From Rutpela maculata (lineage: Eukaryota > Arthropoda > Insecta > Coleoptera > Cerambycidae), in NCBI GenBank assembly GCA_936432065.2, contig OW386293.2:61960265-62024264 (forward strand): DNA of 64,000 nt, in the 5' to 3' direction. How positions within the stretch are numbered: the stretch's first letter is position 1; each line of letters begins with the position of its first letter. The position numbers and the translations under genes were made by a program. The notes under the pieces are model-generated. The model was not told where the DNA came from. It ran no database searches and worked only from the letters and a program-made list of their open reading frames with translations. Positions 1-11,349 of this stretch are shown here, piece after piece.

Positions 1-2090
1 GTGCTAGGGAATTAGTTGTAAACCACGTCTTGGCATTTGACAGTACATTGTCACATTTCAACATTAAGTTGTCAAGGTTAGGATCACATATTTGGAATGT
101 GGAATCGTCAGCATAAAATATGCAGGTATCATCAGGTAGGGCATTTGGCATGTCGTTGATGTAGATCAGGAATAAAACAGGACCCAGAATTGAACCCTGT
201 GGTACTCCTGATTTAACGAATGCTTCCTTAGATATATTTCCATTGAAATTAACTGATTGTTTTCGGTTTTCTAAATACGATTTGAGTAATGTGATACTAG
301 AGATACTGAAATTGTATTTAACTAGTTTTTGTATTAGTAAGGTATGAGACACACAGTCAAAAGCTTTGCTGAGGTCACAAAACAATGAAGCTGTGTATTG
401 CCCCTTTTCAAAGCAGTCCAATGTATGTTCAGTAAATTTTAGGATAGCGTCAGTTGTACACATGTTTTCACGGAATCCAAACTGAGATTTATATAGTATT
501 TTATTTCTTTCCAAATATTCAATCATCTGGATTTTTATAACTTTTTCGAGAATTTTAGATAAAATAGGGAGTAAGGAAATTGGCCTATAATTGTGTGGAT
601 CATCTGTATTGCCTTTTTTGAAAATTGGAACAACTGACGCAATCTTAAGTACATCTGGAAAAGTTCCAGTCTTCAGACTTTCGTTAATCAATTTTGTCAG
701 AAGTATAACAATATGGTTTTTTATAGTTTTTATTAAGGCGACGTTTAAGCCATATATATCTTTGCTGTTACTATTCTTGAGGGAGCATATTATGTCTCTT
801 ACTTCATTGTTTGTGACCTCACGGAAACAAAAGGTTTCAGCGTTATATATCTGTTTGACATAGTGTAAGGGGTCAGTATCTAGAATAGGGAGACCAGCAG
901 TCACTTCTTTGGCGACATTGATGAAAAATTCATTAAAAGCATTTGGCTGAATGTTAATGTTCGATTCTGATTTAGGTGAGTTTCTTTTTTTAGACAAGTT
1001 TATTAATTCCCACATGGTTTTTGTGGGGTTTCCAGAGTTCTTTATGTAGTCGTTATTTGACATTATTTTCTTACCTTTTAAAGCATTTTTATATGTTAAT
1101 TTAAAGTCATTTCTAATTTTTTTATTTGCCTCGGTGTTATGTAGTTTGTACTCTTCATTTAAAAATTGTAAATGATCACGCATTTTTTTTAGTTCTTCTG
1201 TGAACCAATTGATTTTTATACTATTGTTATTTTCATAATAGACCAGCTTTTTTTGGAAAGATTCATTGTAAGCCTGTAGGATTATGTTTAAAAAAACCTG
1301 AAATTTTTCGTTAATGTCAAGAGTGTGATCACTGACAAACTCCCATGAGCAGGTGGAAATAAGTTCGTGAAATTTATTTTTGCCAGTAGCTGTAATTGGT
1401 CTAGTTCATTTTTGGTGTTCTAGAGATTTTTTGTTAAAAGTTAGCGGTACTACAAGGATCTGACTCAGGTGGTCTGACAGAAGTGGTTCAATGTTATATG
1501 AGTTATAGTCATCAATGGAGAAGTTTATAAAGATATTATCGATACAGTTAGACAGTCTAGTAGCTTCAAAAATGGTTTGCTCAAGCCCATATGTTTTGAG
1601 TAGATCAGTCAGTGAAATATTAGCCGCATCAGATGTATTAAATTTCACATTAAAGTCACCACAAAGTATTACCTTATTTTTCCGTATTTCTATTTTGTTT
1701 AGTACATTTTCTAACAATTCCATGAAAATACTAATGTTTCCATTTGGGGGACGGTAGATGCTAATAACAATGATATTATTTATTTTCACAGCTGCAATTT
1801 CACAGTGTTTTTCTACTGAGATATTGTTTAGATGGGGTAGAGGTTTGTGTGTTAAATTGTTTTTGACTAAAATTAATGAGCCACCATGACAAAACTCAGA
1901 TCTACAAAAAGCACTAGCTAAGTGATAACCTTTAATTTCTAGAAATTTTAATTCATTACAATGTAGCCAGTGTTCACTAACACATATAACATCTAATGGT
2001 GAGATTTCATTTAAATAAATGCTTCCAGTTCATTGATTTTATTTCTGATACACTGGATGTTTATATGCATAAGCTTGAAAGTGTTTCATC
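1..2090 (-). pseudogene. LINE A ORF2: endonuclease and reverse transcriptase, frameshifted, runs off the window
   Basis: The endonuclease half is readable at 1406-2090: SEHWLHCN near 1960, SIYRPP near 1750, CGDFN near 1660 and SDHLSQ near 1470, the signature motifs of an apurinic-type endonuclease. A frameshift near 2015 separates its first residues and a stop at 1406 ends it. The reverse transcriptase follows leftwards: DLSKAFD at about 355-375, GVPQGSILGP at about 180-210 and FYADDS at about 105-125. The C-terminus and 3' UTR lie outside the window. The linker between the domains is still readable around 1000-1400. The copy cannot make a full ORF2 protein. Confidence 0.85.
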
Positions 2091-2186
2091 TTACTTGTTT
2101 CTGTTTTATTATTTTATTGCTTAATGCCGGGATATCATGATTTTGTTTATTTTTAATGTATTGCTGTGTGGTCGAGGTGCACTGTT

Positions 2187-3521
2187 TTACGGTGTATGAT
2201 TTAAAAAAGAAGTAGGCTGAGAGTTTATGTTAGGGTCGGCATCATTCTGAGAGTTACCTAAGAAACGTTTACCTCGTCTGAAGTTGAAACGATCGAAGGC
2301 TATTTTTCTAGGCCAGAAATTTGGATCGTATACCATTGTTTGAAGATGTGGGTGCACTTCAATCATAAAGGATTGGGTATCTGGGTTTTTGTTGTGAGTC
2401 AGTAATTTTTTAACCTGAGCATTGTTGGTATTTGTACGTGTCTCAATATAATGTTTGATGTTTTCATCATTTACATCATCTGGAACTTTGGTAATGAACA
2501 GCCAAATCTTTCTTTCGTTTTCATTTTTTCCATGGAATGCACCATCTCCTTCTCCATTTCCTACTCTAAGTCGTTTTCTTCTTGTTCGAAATTCTTGAAA
2601 ATTCTGTTTATCGTTATTGTTGACATTTTCGCTTATGTCTAGATTTATTACATCGTTCATTATATTTCGTTGATATTCTTCTATATTTTTTAAGTTATCT
2701 TTTTTAAAATTAGGTGTTGGTTTAGGTGGGACAGTTTGATTTTGAAGTAGAATTGAGTTACAAGCATCGCTTATAGGTTTGGTTAAATTTGTGTCTTGTG
2801 TCGTAATCGTTAATTGACTGTTTTGTATCTCCTTTCTAGTGTCTATATTCGTGTTTCGTACAGCATCAGAATATTTTTGTTGTGATTGTGTGTGTTTTTT
2901 ATATTGTTTGTTTTGGTTGTCTAGTTGATTAGAGTTGCTTTTTTGTGTATCCAAGCCTGTTGTGTTATCTCTTGTTTTTTGTTGGTTTTCCTGGTTTATT
3001 AATCTATTTATTTTTTGTTGATGTTTTTCACTGTTTGTTTGTGTGTTTTCATGCAATATAATTGCATTGTTATTATATTTGTTGAGACAAAATTGTAATT
3101 CTTGTCTTATTATGTCCTTTATTTTCATAATGTTTATTTCGAGTCCATTAGGTTGATCTAGTCCTGTAAGTTCTGTATTTGGGTTGTATTTTATATTCTT
3201 GAGTTCTTCTTCTAGGGTGGATATTTTTTCTTTTAACAATTTATTGTTGGATTTTAGTTCTGTGTTGAGATCTATTAGTACATTATTTTCGAATTTTAAT
3301 GTCTCAATAAGAGCATCGTTTGTTAATTCATCCTCATGTTCTTCATTGGTTATGTTTTCTAATGTATTGACGATTTCTTGATCATTACAACAAATTTTTC
3401 TTGTAGAGCAACTCCTATGAAAAACTGTTTCACAAGATGCACATTTTACACCTTTTTTCACTACCTTTTTATCACAATAATAACATTTATTAGTTCTCTG
3501 TGCTGCTAAGCCGTCAGCCAT
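2187..3521 (-). CDS. LINE A ORF1 protein: Cys/His finger plus coiled coil
   Basis: Intact 444-residue frame. Residues about 13-45 carry a PHD-like pattern of paired Cys and His (CYYC, CASC, HRSC, then CC). Residues about 60-115 are Leu/Glu/Lys-rich and should form a coiled coil. A long Asn/Gln-rich low-complexity stretch follows, and a basic C-terminal domain starts with KIWLFITKVP. A finger plus coiled coil at the N-terminus is the usual plan of ORF1 in CR1/Jockey-type LINEs, where the protein binds the element RNA. The start Met lies only a base or so inside the element junction, so no 5' UTR is visible. The frame is unbroken although the ORF2 beside it is damaged. Confidence 0.8.
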   Translation of the reverse strand: MADGLAAQRTNKCYYCDKKVVKKGVKCASCETVFHRSCSTRKICCNDQEIVNTLENITNEEHEDELTNDALIETLKFENNVLIDLNTELKSNNKLLKEKISTLEEELKNIKYNPNTELTGLDQPNGLEINIMKIKDIIRQELQFCLNKYNNNAIILHENTQTNSEKHQQKINRLINQENQQKTRDNTTGLDTQKSNSNQLDNQNKQYKKHTQSQQKYSDAVRNTNIDTRKEIQNSQLTITTQDTNLTKPISDACNSILLQNQTVPPKPTPNFKKDNLKNIEEYQRNIMNDVINLDISENVNNNDKQNFQEFRTRRKRLRVGNGEGDGAFHGKNENERKIWLFITKVPDDVNDENIKHYIETRTNTNNAQVKKLLTHNKNPDTQSFMIEVHPHLQTMVYDPNFWPRKIAFDRFNFRRGKRFLGNSQNDADPNINSQPTSFLNHTP

Positions 3522-3523
3522 AG

Positions 3524-4282
3524 CTTAACCTTGATGGCCAAAGTTCCTGGACGACGTACAAGAGGCAGTTTGAGGCAGCAGCGTGTGCGAACAATTGGGA
3601 TAATGAGGAAAAGGCCATGGCATTAGTTCTAGCACTAAGGGGCCAAGCTTCAGAGTTACTCCAAACCATCCCAGTTGAGAAACAAAGGGACTTCAAAGTC
3701 TTGGAAGCTGCATTAGATTTGAGGTATGGCGATCAACACCTTGCCCAATTATACCAGGCTCAGCTGAAATCCCGGATGCAAAAAGCTGGGGAAAGTTTAC
3801 AAGAATTTGAAGCTGCGATAGAGAGACTGGCACACCTGGCGTATCCGAGTGCACCTAAAGAATTCCAGGAACAATTAGCCGTGGGGGCCTTTTTAGATGG
3901 TATAAGGGACGAAGAGGTCAGGCGAGTTCTGAGGCTGACGAGACACCAAAGTAGTAGTGAAGCTTTGGTGCGTGCACTCGAAGTAGAAGCCGCTTACAGG
4001 GATACTCCAAGGTCGAGAGTGCGAGCTGTGACTCTCGAAGAATTGCAACCAGAAATGAACCAGAACCCCTTGCTGACTGAGATGCAGAAAATATTCACCA
4101 AATTATGCGGTAAATTGGGTGGCCTCGGAAAGCAAGAAAAACAACAAAATAGAGGAAAGCCGAGCGGAGGTATTAAATGTTTCAACTGCGGCAAGGTTGG
4201 ACATATGAAACGGGACTGTCGACAGCAGAACTCGGAGAGTCGAGTAAATGCTGTGAATGTAGAAGAGAAGCAGGAAAACTAA
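3524..4282 (+). pseudogene. Gypsy-1 gag, 5'-truncated, with CCHC zinc knuckle
   Basis: Open frame entering from the junction at 3522 (reading LDGQSSWTTYKRQFEAAA at its start), so the Met at 3617 is internal rather than the true start. It matches the capsid-like core of Gypsy gag: KRQFEAAA near the start, LRGQASELL, then ESLQEFEAAIERLA. One retroviral-type zinc knuckle, CFNCGKVGHMKRDC, lies at 4177-4218. Gag packages the element RNA. The frame ends at 4282 and overlaps pol, which continues in the -1 frame, the common Gypsy arrangement. Confidence 0.85.
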
Positions 4283-7200
4283 AGATAGCCAGCACCAAGG
4301 GGGCTGTGCTGGCTAGGGAATGCGGTGCCCCCAGAGAAATAAAGATTTCCCAGCTCCAAAGAATACCAAGTAGTCTGTTGTTGCAAGGATATGTGAATGG
4401 AAGAAAATGCGTGTTTACGATTGACACCGGTGCTACATCATCAATAGTGCGGCCAGGGTTTATATCAGGCTTGCAGATTGACAAGAAGCAAAATGGAGTA
4501 ATCATTCGGACAGCCACGGGGGACAGGGCTGCGGTCCATGGAGAGGTCAACTTGGAACTGCAGGTTGGACGGTTGAGGTTCAATTACAAGGTCATTGTGG
4601 CTGACATTATGGATGATTTCATTTTGGGTCTGGACATCATGGGAGAGCAGGGATTTATTGTTGACGTAGGGGAGCGAGTCTTAAAAATTGGAAATGAGGA
4701 ATTTATTCTGGCAACCGCAGATGACCAATTCCATAAAGCAAGGTTGTTAACAACACAGACAATCAAGATTCCTGTTCATTCAGAACAAATGATCGATGCT
4801 GCCTTAGAAGGAAATCCTGGAGGGTACCGTGTTGGCCTAGTTGAAGATGACGAATCAATTAAGTCCCTACCCAATATTATTGTAGCGAGAACCTTAACCC
4901 GGACTAAAGACAAAATCCCAATTAGAGTCGTTAATTTAAATTCCCACTCTGTGACAATTAAGAAAGGCAAACCGATTGGCTCCTATGAACCGGTCACATG
5001 GGTAGCGAGGTGCGAGGAACAAACAGAGGGAAGAAGTTCATCTATGAAAATAGACCAGGAAGTTTTGACCTTGCTGACTACCCAGTTGGAGCATTTATCT
5101 GAGGATGAACGAAGGGAGGCAATCAAGTTCCTAGAAAAGGAAAGTTCAGTATTTGCCAAGAATACAGAGGCCCTTACAAAAACAGACATAGTCCAGCATC
5201 GGATAAATACTGACGACTCACCCGCTATTCGACAACCACCTAGGAGGCTTCCATTAGCAAAACAAGAAGATGCCTCGGCAATGATAGACAAGATGCTACA
5301 AGATGGAGTCATTGAGGAGTCGACGAGTCCCTGGTCATCGCCAGTAGTTTTGGTTGCCAAGAAGGACGGAACATTAAGATTTTGTGTCGATTATTGAAAA
5401 TTAAATGATGTCACGAAGAAAGACAGTTACCCATTACCACGAATTGACGACACGTTAAGCACGTTGGCAGGCTCACGATGGTTTTCTACGTTAGACCTTA
5501 GGAGTGGATACTGGCAAGTGGGGCTTCATCCTGATGATAAGGAGAAGACAGCGTTTTCAGCAGGCAGTGGTCTTTATCAATTTACTGTGATGCCGTTTGG
5601 ACTTTGCAATGCGCCAGCTACCTTTGAAAGATTGATGGAATTCGTACTGCGAGGGCTAACCTGGAGGACGCTGGTTTACCTTGACGACGTGCTTGTTATG
5701 GGACAGGATTTTACAGAACATTTGAAAAATCTTCAAGAAGTATTTGGGCGAGTGAGGAATGCCCATCTGAAGTTGAACCCGAAGAAGTGCCTGCTATTCC
5801 AGAAAGAAGTCAAATTTCTTGGTCATGTGGTGTCTTCGGATGGAATACAAACAGACCCCGACAAAATTTCTGCTGTACGAGATTGGCCAAGACCATCTAA
5901 CGTTCATGAAGTACGGAGCTTCCTTGGCCTCTGCACTTATTATAGGCGCTTTGTGGAAGGGTTTGCAGAAATTGCGAAGCCACTACACCGGCTGACAGAA
6001 GAGAAAGTGCAGTACCAGTGGTCACCGGAATGTGAAACGGCATGGAGAAAATTGAAGGCAGCTTTATGTACTGGTCCTGTGCTAGCATACCCACAACGGG
6101 AAGGACTTTTTATTTTAGACACGGATGCCAGCAATTCTTCGGTCGGTTGTGTACTGTCCCAAATCCAGAATGGGCAGGAAAGAGTGATCGAGTACTTCAG
6201 CAAGGTGCTGTCCAAACCGGAAAGAAATTATTGTGTAACTCGGAAAGAGTTACTGGCCATCGTTAAATCAGTGGACCATTTTCATAAATATCTTTATGGA
6301 CGACATTTCAAGATCCGGACCGACCATGCTGCATTAAAATGGCTGTTGCAGTTGAAAACCCTTGAAGGTCAACTGGCTCGTTGGATAGAACGGTTGCAAC
6401 AGTATGATTTCAAAATAGAACATCGACCTGGAAGATCTCATAAGAACGCAGACGCTTTATCTAGAAGACCATGCAAGGAAGATTGCAAGCACTGCCGCCA
6501 CGTTGAGAAATTGCAGGGTACGGTGGCCGTCAACACTATTAAAATAGAGGTTCCGGACGATTGGACAACCGAAGCCCTGAGACAAGAACAACTGAATGGC
6601 ACAGAAATTGGGGCTATATTGAGAGCAAAGGAGAACGGAATTCGACCAGCGTGGAAGGATGTTTCGGATAAGGCAGTTGGATTGAAGGCTTTGTGGGCCC
6701 AATAGGATTCACTTAAAGTCATGAACGGGCTGCTAAAAAGAGCTTGGGAAAGCCCGGATGACAGGGAAGTTGTTATGCGTCTAGTGATTCCCAGGTGTCG
6801 AGTACCGAAAGTACTTCAGGAAGTGCATAATGGAGCATCCGGTGGGCACTTCGGCGTTAATAAGACCCTGAATAAAGTACGAGAACGATTTTATTGGGTA
6901 AATAGTCGTCAAGATGTGGAAGCTTGGTGTCGCAATTGCAAAATTTGTGCAGCCAGTAAAGGACCACAGACTAGAAGTAAGGGTGCAATGAAGCAATATA
7001 ACGTCGGAGCTCCTTTCGAGAGGATCGCGATCGATATAGCCGGCCCATTCCCAGTAACCAAGGATGGGAACAAGTACATACTGGTTGCCATGGACTATTT
7101 TAGTAAGTGGCCAGAGGCCTATACAATTCCAAACCAAGAAGCAGTCACTGTCGCCAAAGTCTTGGTAGATAATTTGATATGTCGGTTTGGTGTACCCCTG

Positions 7201-7887
7201 GAGCTGCACTCAGATCAAGGGAGGAACTTTGAGTCAGGGGTGTTTCAGCAAATCTGCAAGTTATTGGGGATACACAAAACACGGACAACAGCCCTCCACC
7301 CGCAATCAGATGGAATGGTGGAACGACATAACAAGACCATGAAAGAACATCTCTCTAAAGTGGTTCATAAGAATCAACGCGATTGGGATCTCCACATACC
7401 GTTCTTCCTCATGGCATACAGAGCTGCTATCCACGAGTCTACGAAACAAACACCAGCCCGTGTAGTATTTGGTCATGAGATCAGACTGCCGTGTGATTTG
7501 ATTTTCGGAACACCAGGCGGAGAACAGCTTCCTGTGAACAGCTATGTGGATGAAATGAGTGAACGGCTAAGAAATGTTCATGAGCTGGTTAGAGACCAAA
7601 TCACCATAGCCAGTGACCGAATGAAGGCTCGATACGACCGTAAGGGTAGTTCAGAAGGGTTCAAGGCAGGAGATCTGGTTTGGCTGTACAACCCACAGCG
7701 AAAGAAAGGGAAGTCACCGAAACTTCAACCTCCTTGGAAAGGACCTTATACTGTTATTACCCGAATTAATGATGTCATCTATCGTATTCAACGAAACAAA
7801 AAGTCCAAGATGAAGATCGTACACTTGGATAGACTGGCGAAGTATGTGAAAGAGGCTGAATTGCCTGACCGGGACGTTCAGGCTTAA
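4180..7887 (+). pseudogene. Gypsy-1 pol: protease, reverse transcriptase, RNase H, integrase; two in-frame stops
   Basis: One frame throughout. Protease: IDTGATSS near 4420. Reverse transcriptase: SPWSSPVVLVAKKDG near 5325, then FCVDY followed by TGA at 5395-5397 where an Arg is expected (a CGA-to-TGA change), then MPFGLCNAPATF near 5590 and YLDDVLVMG near 5675. RNase H: DTDASNSSVG near 6118. A TAG at 6703-6705 interrupts the linker. Integrase: His/His/Cys/Cys finger (H...H, CRNCKIC) near 6825-6950; catalytic Asp in DIAGPF, Asp in HSDQGRN and Glu in MVERHNK; GPY module near 7740. The final stop is at 7885-7887. Pol overlaps the end of gag by about 100 bases in the -1 frame. Confidence 0.92.
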
Positions 7888-7898
7888 GGAGGGGGCAG
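7886..7898 (+). promoter_or_regulatory. Polypurine tract of Gypsy-1
   Basis: Purine-rich run AAGGAGGGGGCAG directly after the pol stop and directly before the TGTAAT that opens the 3' LTR. It is in the position of the plus-strand primer of an LTR retrotransposon. Confidence 0.75.
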
Positions 7899-8240
7899 TG
7901 TAATATTTAAGGTTATGTTGGTTACTAAAAAGTAGTAGTATTTGCACCTACTCGAGAAACCTACCAGAAGTTAGTTCTGGTGACATCTCTAATTATCTAG
8001 AGAATGGTGGCGTCATCACAGAAAAATCGAGATCTGTCATTTTTAGGTATAAAAGACCGACCGCATTCTCAGCGAGTAGTTCAGAAGTTCAGAAAGTATA
8101 GAAAGTGAGGTTAAGACTTCAAAGATAAACAAAGTGATAAACATTGTGATTTTTAGTCAGTAAAGTGTAAATAGTAGTATTGTGAAGTATCCAGTAAATA
8201 TTTAATAAAGTGTGTTAGTGGACATCTCTTGTTATAATTT
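7899..8240 (+). repeat. Gypsy-1 3' LTR (right end uncertain)
   Basis: Starts with TGTAAT right after the polypurine tract. A TATAAAAG box lies at 8048-8055 with start-like CTCAGCG about 20 bases on, and an AATAAA polyadenylation signal near 8203. The right end cannot be fixed because the partner LTR is outside the window. The stretch after it reads TTTGGAACCCACG, which resembles a primer-binding site, so 8236-8280 may be element leader or the start of LINE B. The LTR holds promoter and polyadenylation signal. Confidence 0.7.
8048..8055 (+). promoter_or_regulatory. TATA box inside the Gypsy-1 LTR
   Basis: TATAAAAG, 149 bases into the LTR and about 155 bases before the AATAAA signal, the normal order of promoter and polyadenylation signal in an LTR. 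Confidence 0.55.
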
Positions 8241-8280
8241 TTGGAACCCACGAAATTTGCAAGGGGTAGTTTCCTAAGGG

Positions 8281-10348
8281 TGGAAACACGTCACAATATT
8301 TATACAGCTATTAGTGTAGATGATAAATATAAAAATTTTTTAAATGTATTTTTATTATATTTCAATAAGCATTTCCCACCTAAATATGTGAATGAACACG
8401 CGCCCAAACGGTTATTCACTACTCCGGAAATTAGACAGTGTAGGGAAGAGATGTTGCACTATCAGTCTCTATCACAAACTTCACCTCAATTTAAAGATAT
8501 ATTTAAAAATATCAAACAGCGTTACAATGATTTACTAAAAAATACTAAGGACAAATATTATGAAAATCGGTTAAAATATTCAAAAAATAAATCTAAAACT
8601 TCCTGGCAGATAATCTCTGAGCTGGCAGGGAGAAAAAATAATTCAAATGGTCATCAGCCAGACTTTAAGGACCCTCTAGAGGGGGCAAACTTATTTAACA
8701 ATTTTTTCAACAAAATGGCTCCTGATTTGGTGTCTTCGAAATTACCCAACGATTTTAATTATTTATGCAATATTCCTTTTAATCCAATTTCAATTTCTCT
8801 CAAACCCGTAACTTGCGAGGAACTTATAAGTGTCATAAACAAAATGGAAAGTAAAAAAAGTTCGGGTTATGATGAAATTTCAGTATTTCTGTTAAAAAAG
8901 TGCTTTGATTTTATTGTAACTCCCCTATGTCATATTATCAATGCTTCTCTGGCTAATGGAGTGTATCCTAGCAACCTGAAATATGCCATTATTAAACCTC
9001 TTTTCAAGAAAGGTAACCCTGATCTATTCGAGAATTATCGCCCGATTAGCTTACTCAGTGCCTTTTCTAAGTTATTTGAAATGGTAGTCTATGTTAGAGT
9101 AGTAGAATTTTTTAAAAATCACGATCTTTTCAGTAATTCCCAGCATGGTTTTTTGGGAGGCAAAAGCATAGAAACTGCATTATTTGAATTAACTACGGAT
9201 ATCTATTTTTCTTTGGACAGGGGAAATGTTGTTAGTGGAATTTTCCTGGACTTATCCAGGGCATTCGACTGCATTGATTTTTCTGTTCTCTTAATTAAAC
9301 TGAATCATTATGGTATTCGTGGCCAAGCTTTAAAATGGTTTGAATCATATTTAAAAGACAGAAAACACGCTGTAAAAATTTTAGACCAAACAGGCAACTA
9401 TGTGCAGTCACGTGCTCTGGATGTTTCTTTGGGTGTTCCGCAAGGTAGCATCCTCGGTCCATTATTATTTATCATATTCATCAATGACTTTTTACTTTCG
9501 AAACACTTAAATACGACCATAGTTAACTATGCCGATGACAGTAATTTGTTGTTTATGGGCCAAACATATCCAGAAATGATAGCTATTGCCAGTACTGTAT
9601 TATCATCATCAGAGGAATGGTTTAAACAGTCGAGATTAATTTTAAATCCAGACAAAACTAATGCAGTGTTCTTTAAAACAAACCAGGGTTTACATACGCC
9701 TCAACAGATCACAGTAAACAACCAATCTATACCATTTTCCTATTCAATAAAATGCCTGGGAATTATATTGGATGAGACGTTACGGTTTCAGCCCCACATT
9801 GATAACTTATGCTCGAAATTAAATCAAACTTGCTATGGGCTTAGAATTTTACAAAAAAACTCAAATAATAGTATAACTAAAACTTTCTACTACTCCAATT
9901 TTTACTCGCATGCACGCTAGAGTTATTCTTTGGGGTTCCTCTGTGGAATAGGGTTTTTAAAGTGCAAAAAAAGGCTGTTAGAATTATGAAAAATTTAAAA
10001 TACTTAGATTCCTGTAGAGGTCATTTTAAGGACTTAAAACTGTTAACAATTCCTGCATTATTTATTTATGAGTGTATTAAATTTATTTTTAAAAATAGAA
10101 TGTATTTTGAATCATATAAAACCTTGAATCATTATGATACAAGGGATGGGGCAAATTATGTCTTTCCTAAGCATCATGGTGCATTGCTCGAAAGGGGTGC
10201 TCTCTATTCATGTATTAGATTTTACAATCATCTACCTAGACCTATTAAAAATGAACACGATTTCAACAAAATTAAGACTAAGCTGATTAAATTACTATGT
10301 GACCTAGAACCATATGATATTCATGTTTATTTAGACCACCCTTATTAA
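8281..10348 (+). pseudogene. LINE B ORF2: reverse transcriptase and C-terminal domain, frameshifted
   Basis: The open stretch to 9920 holds the full reverse transcriptase series: VIKPLFKKG-like motif near 8990, NYRPISLLSAFSK near 9035, FLDLSRAFDCID near 9245, LGVPQGSILGP near 9430 and NYADDSN near 9525. A frameshift at about 9915 separates the C-terminal part (9962-10348), which contains the QKKAVRIMKN motif and an ALYSCIRFYNHLP motif typical of LINE C-termini. No endonuclease remains. Apart from the frameshift the domain is well kept. Confidence 0.88.
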
Positions 10349-10421
10349 GATAACAAACAAATTTGTGTTGTGTTATATACTAGTATGTATTTATTTATTT
10401 ATTCATGTAATTTTTTTTTTT
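8281..10421 (+). mobile_element. LINE B: 5'-truncated non-LTR retrotransposon
   Basis: Begins inside the linker between endonuclease and reverse transcriptase, so the endonuclease and ORF1 are lost, the usual 5' truncation of LINEs. The 3' UTR ends in AT-rich sequence with repeated ATTT units and a T-run near 10410-10421, directly before an R1-type fragment of opposite orientation. The 5' junction lies next to the Gypsy-1 LTR. Confidence 0.8.
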
Positions 10422-10424
10422 GAT

Positions 10425-11184
10425 CTTTATGGGAAGAACTCGTCAGCAAGTTCCATTTTGCGTTCTGTGGACATGACAGTTTGTTCTCGTACATGGGTCC
10501 GCTTGCAGGCGATGCGGTACCTATCGCCCCAGACAATGTTATCAATTGCTTCAATGATATCGTCCCAGCAGCGTCATTTTGCCAATTTGATGCTGGTTCT
10601 AAGATCATTTCCTGGCTGCACAGTATGCGGTGTGGCTGTCTGCTAGGATTGCAGCATCGACATTTCTGGAGGACTTCTGCCTGGACCATTGCCTTTTCTT
10701 ACTTATGCATGCCTCGCGGAGCCTGGCAATCTTGCCGTTCCACCAGTAGTCGGGTTTACCCCGTGGGTGCCCAGCCGCAGGTAGGGTAGATTGACAGACA
10801 CTTCTTAGGGTTTCGATTATAGTGTCGACCTAGGATTACGTAGCCTACTGAGGTCAAGTTGTAGCCTGGTCCTTATGGCTTCCTCTCTGCTGGCTTTGTA
10901 GCGCCACTTGGAGGGACACGTTGGCTACTACGAGGTCATGTGTGGCCAGCCATTCGGTGAGAATTTGGCCTCTTACGTCGTAGGTATCGAAGCCCCAAAA
11001 AGGGCTCTTCACGTTAACCACCCGTAACGATGATGCCTCTGTTGAAACCGGTTGTGTGAACGCAGTCCGTCAACTCGTCCAGGAAGGTCTCATATTCTGC
11101 TAAAGAGCAGTCTGGGGACTTATAGCATGAGTATATGACTATTTCGTCATGCACCAGGTGATGCCATTGCCTCGGCCTGGATTA
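10425..11184 (-). pseudogene. R1-clade LINE ORF2 fragment, downstream part (split by Copia)
   Basis: Reading the minus strand from 11184 leftwards gives the endonuclease core: WHHLVHDEIVIYSCY, then YETFLDELTDC, GFNRGIIVTG, SPFWGFDTYDVRGQ and LTEWLATHDLVVAN. The WG..D.RG..L..W pattern is characteristic of R1-clade endonucleases. The linker YWWNGKIARLREACISKKRQ follows near 10700-10770. Several frameshifts and stops are present, and the reverse transcriptase is missing beyond 10425. The upstream part of the same ORF resumes at 19781 across the Copia insertion. Confidence 0.8.
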
Positions 11185-11349
11185 TGTAGGAACGGGAAGT
11201 AAAACAAACGCTTCGTATGGTTATCCAGCAAAGACTAACTTTATTCGTTCCATTCTCTACAGAAGTAGTGTTGCCAACAGACAACGGTAATACACTAAAT
11301 GGTCAGTAGGTGGCGTTATTAAAAAATTTTTTGTTATACATTTTTAACA
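11185..11349 (-). repeat. Copia 3' LTR
   Basis: About 165 bases. On the plus strand it opens TGTAGGAACGGGAAG and closes TTTTTAACA (ends TG...CA). It is nearly identical to 19624-19780; the main differences are a small insertion near 11300 (AATGGTCAG region) and scattered substitutions. Confidence 0.9.

Larger units (their letters stand above)
1..3522 (-). mobile_element. LINE A: non-LTR retrotransposon, two ORFs, 3' part beyond the window edge
   Basis: Minus-strand non-LTR retrotransposon. ORF1 lies at 2187-3521 and a decayed ORF2 (endonuclease then reverse transcriptase) runs from about 2090 off the left edge. The 5' end falls at about 3522, a few bases upstream of the ORF1 start, where the sequence changes abruptly into plus-strand Gypsy gag. 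LINE A therefore probably inserted into the Gypsy element, whose missing 5' half should lie beyond the left edge. An apurinic-type endonuclease plus a Cys/His-finger ORF1 fits the Jockey/CR1 group of LINEs; the exact clade cannot be decided from reading alone. Confidence 0.85.
3523..8240 (+). mobile_element. Gypsy-1: Ty3/Gypsy LTR retrotransposon, 5' LTR and gag start missing
   Basis: Contains gag, pol in the order protease, reverse transcriptase, RNase H, integrase (the Ty3/Gypsy order), a polypurine tract and a 3' LTR. No env frame is present between integrase and LTR. The 5' LTR and the first part of gag are absent because LINE A begins at 3522. Pol has two in-frame stops, so the copy is inactive, but the frame is otherwise preserved over 3.7 kb, pointing to a fairly recent insertion. 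Confidence 0.92.

Noticed and set aside
591..863. Plus-strand 90-residue frame
   Set aside because: Shadow of the LINE A reverse transcriptase on the minus strand.
7899..8280. An env gene after the Gypsy-1 integrase
   Set aside because: The polypurine tract and LTR follow the pol stop within a few bases; there is no room for env.
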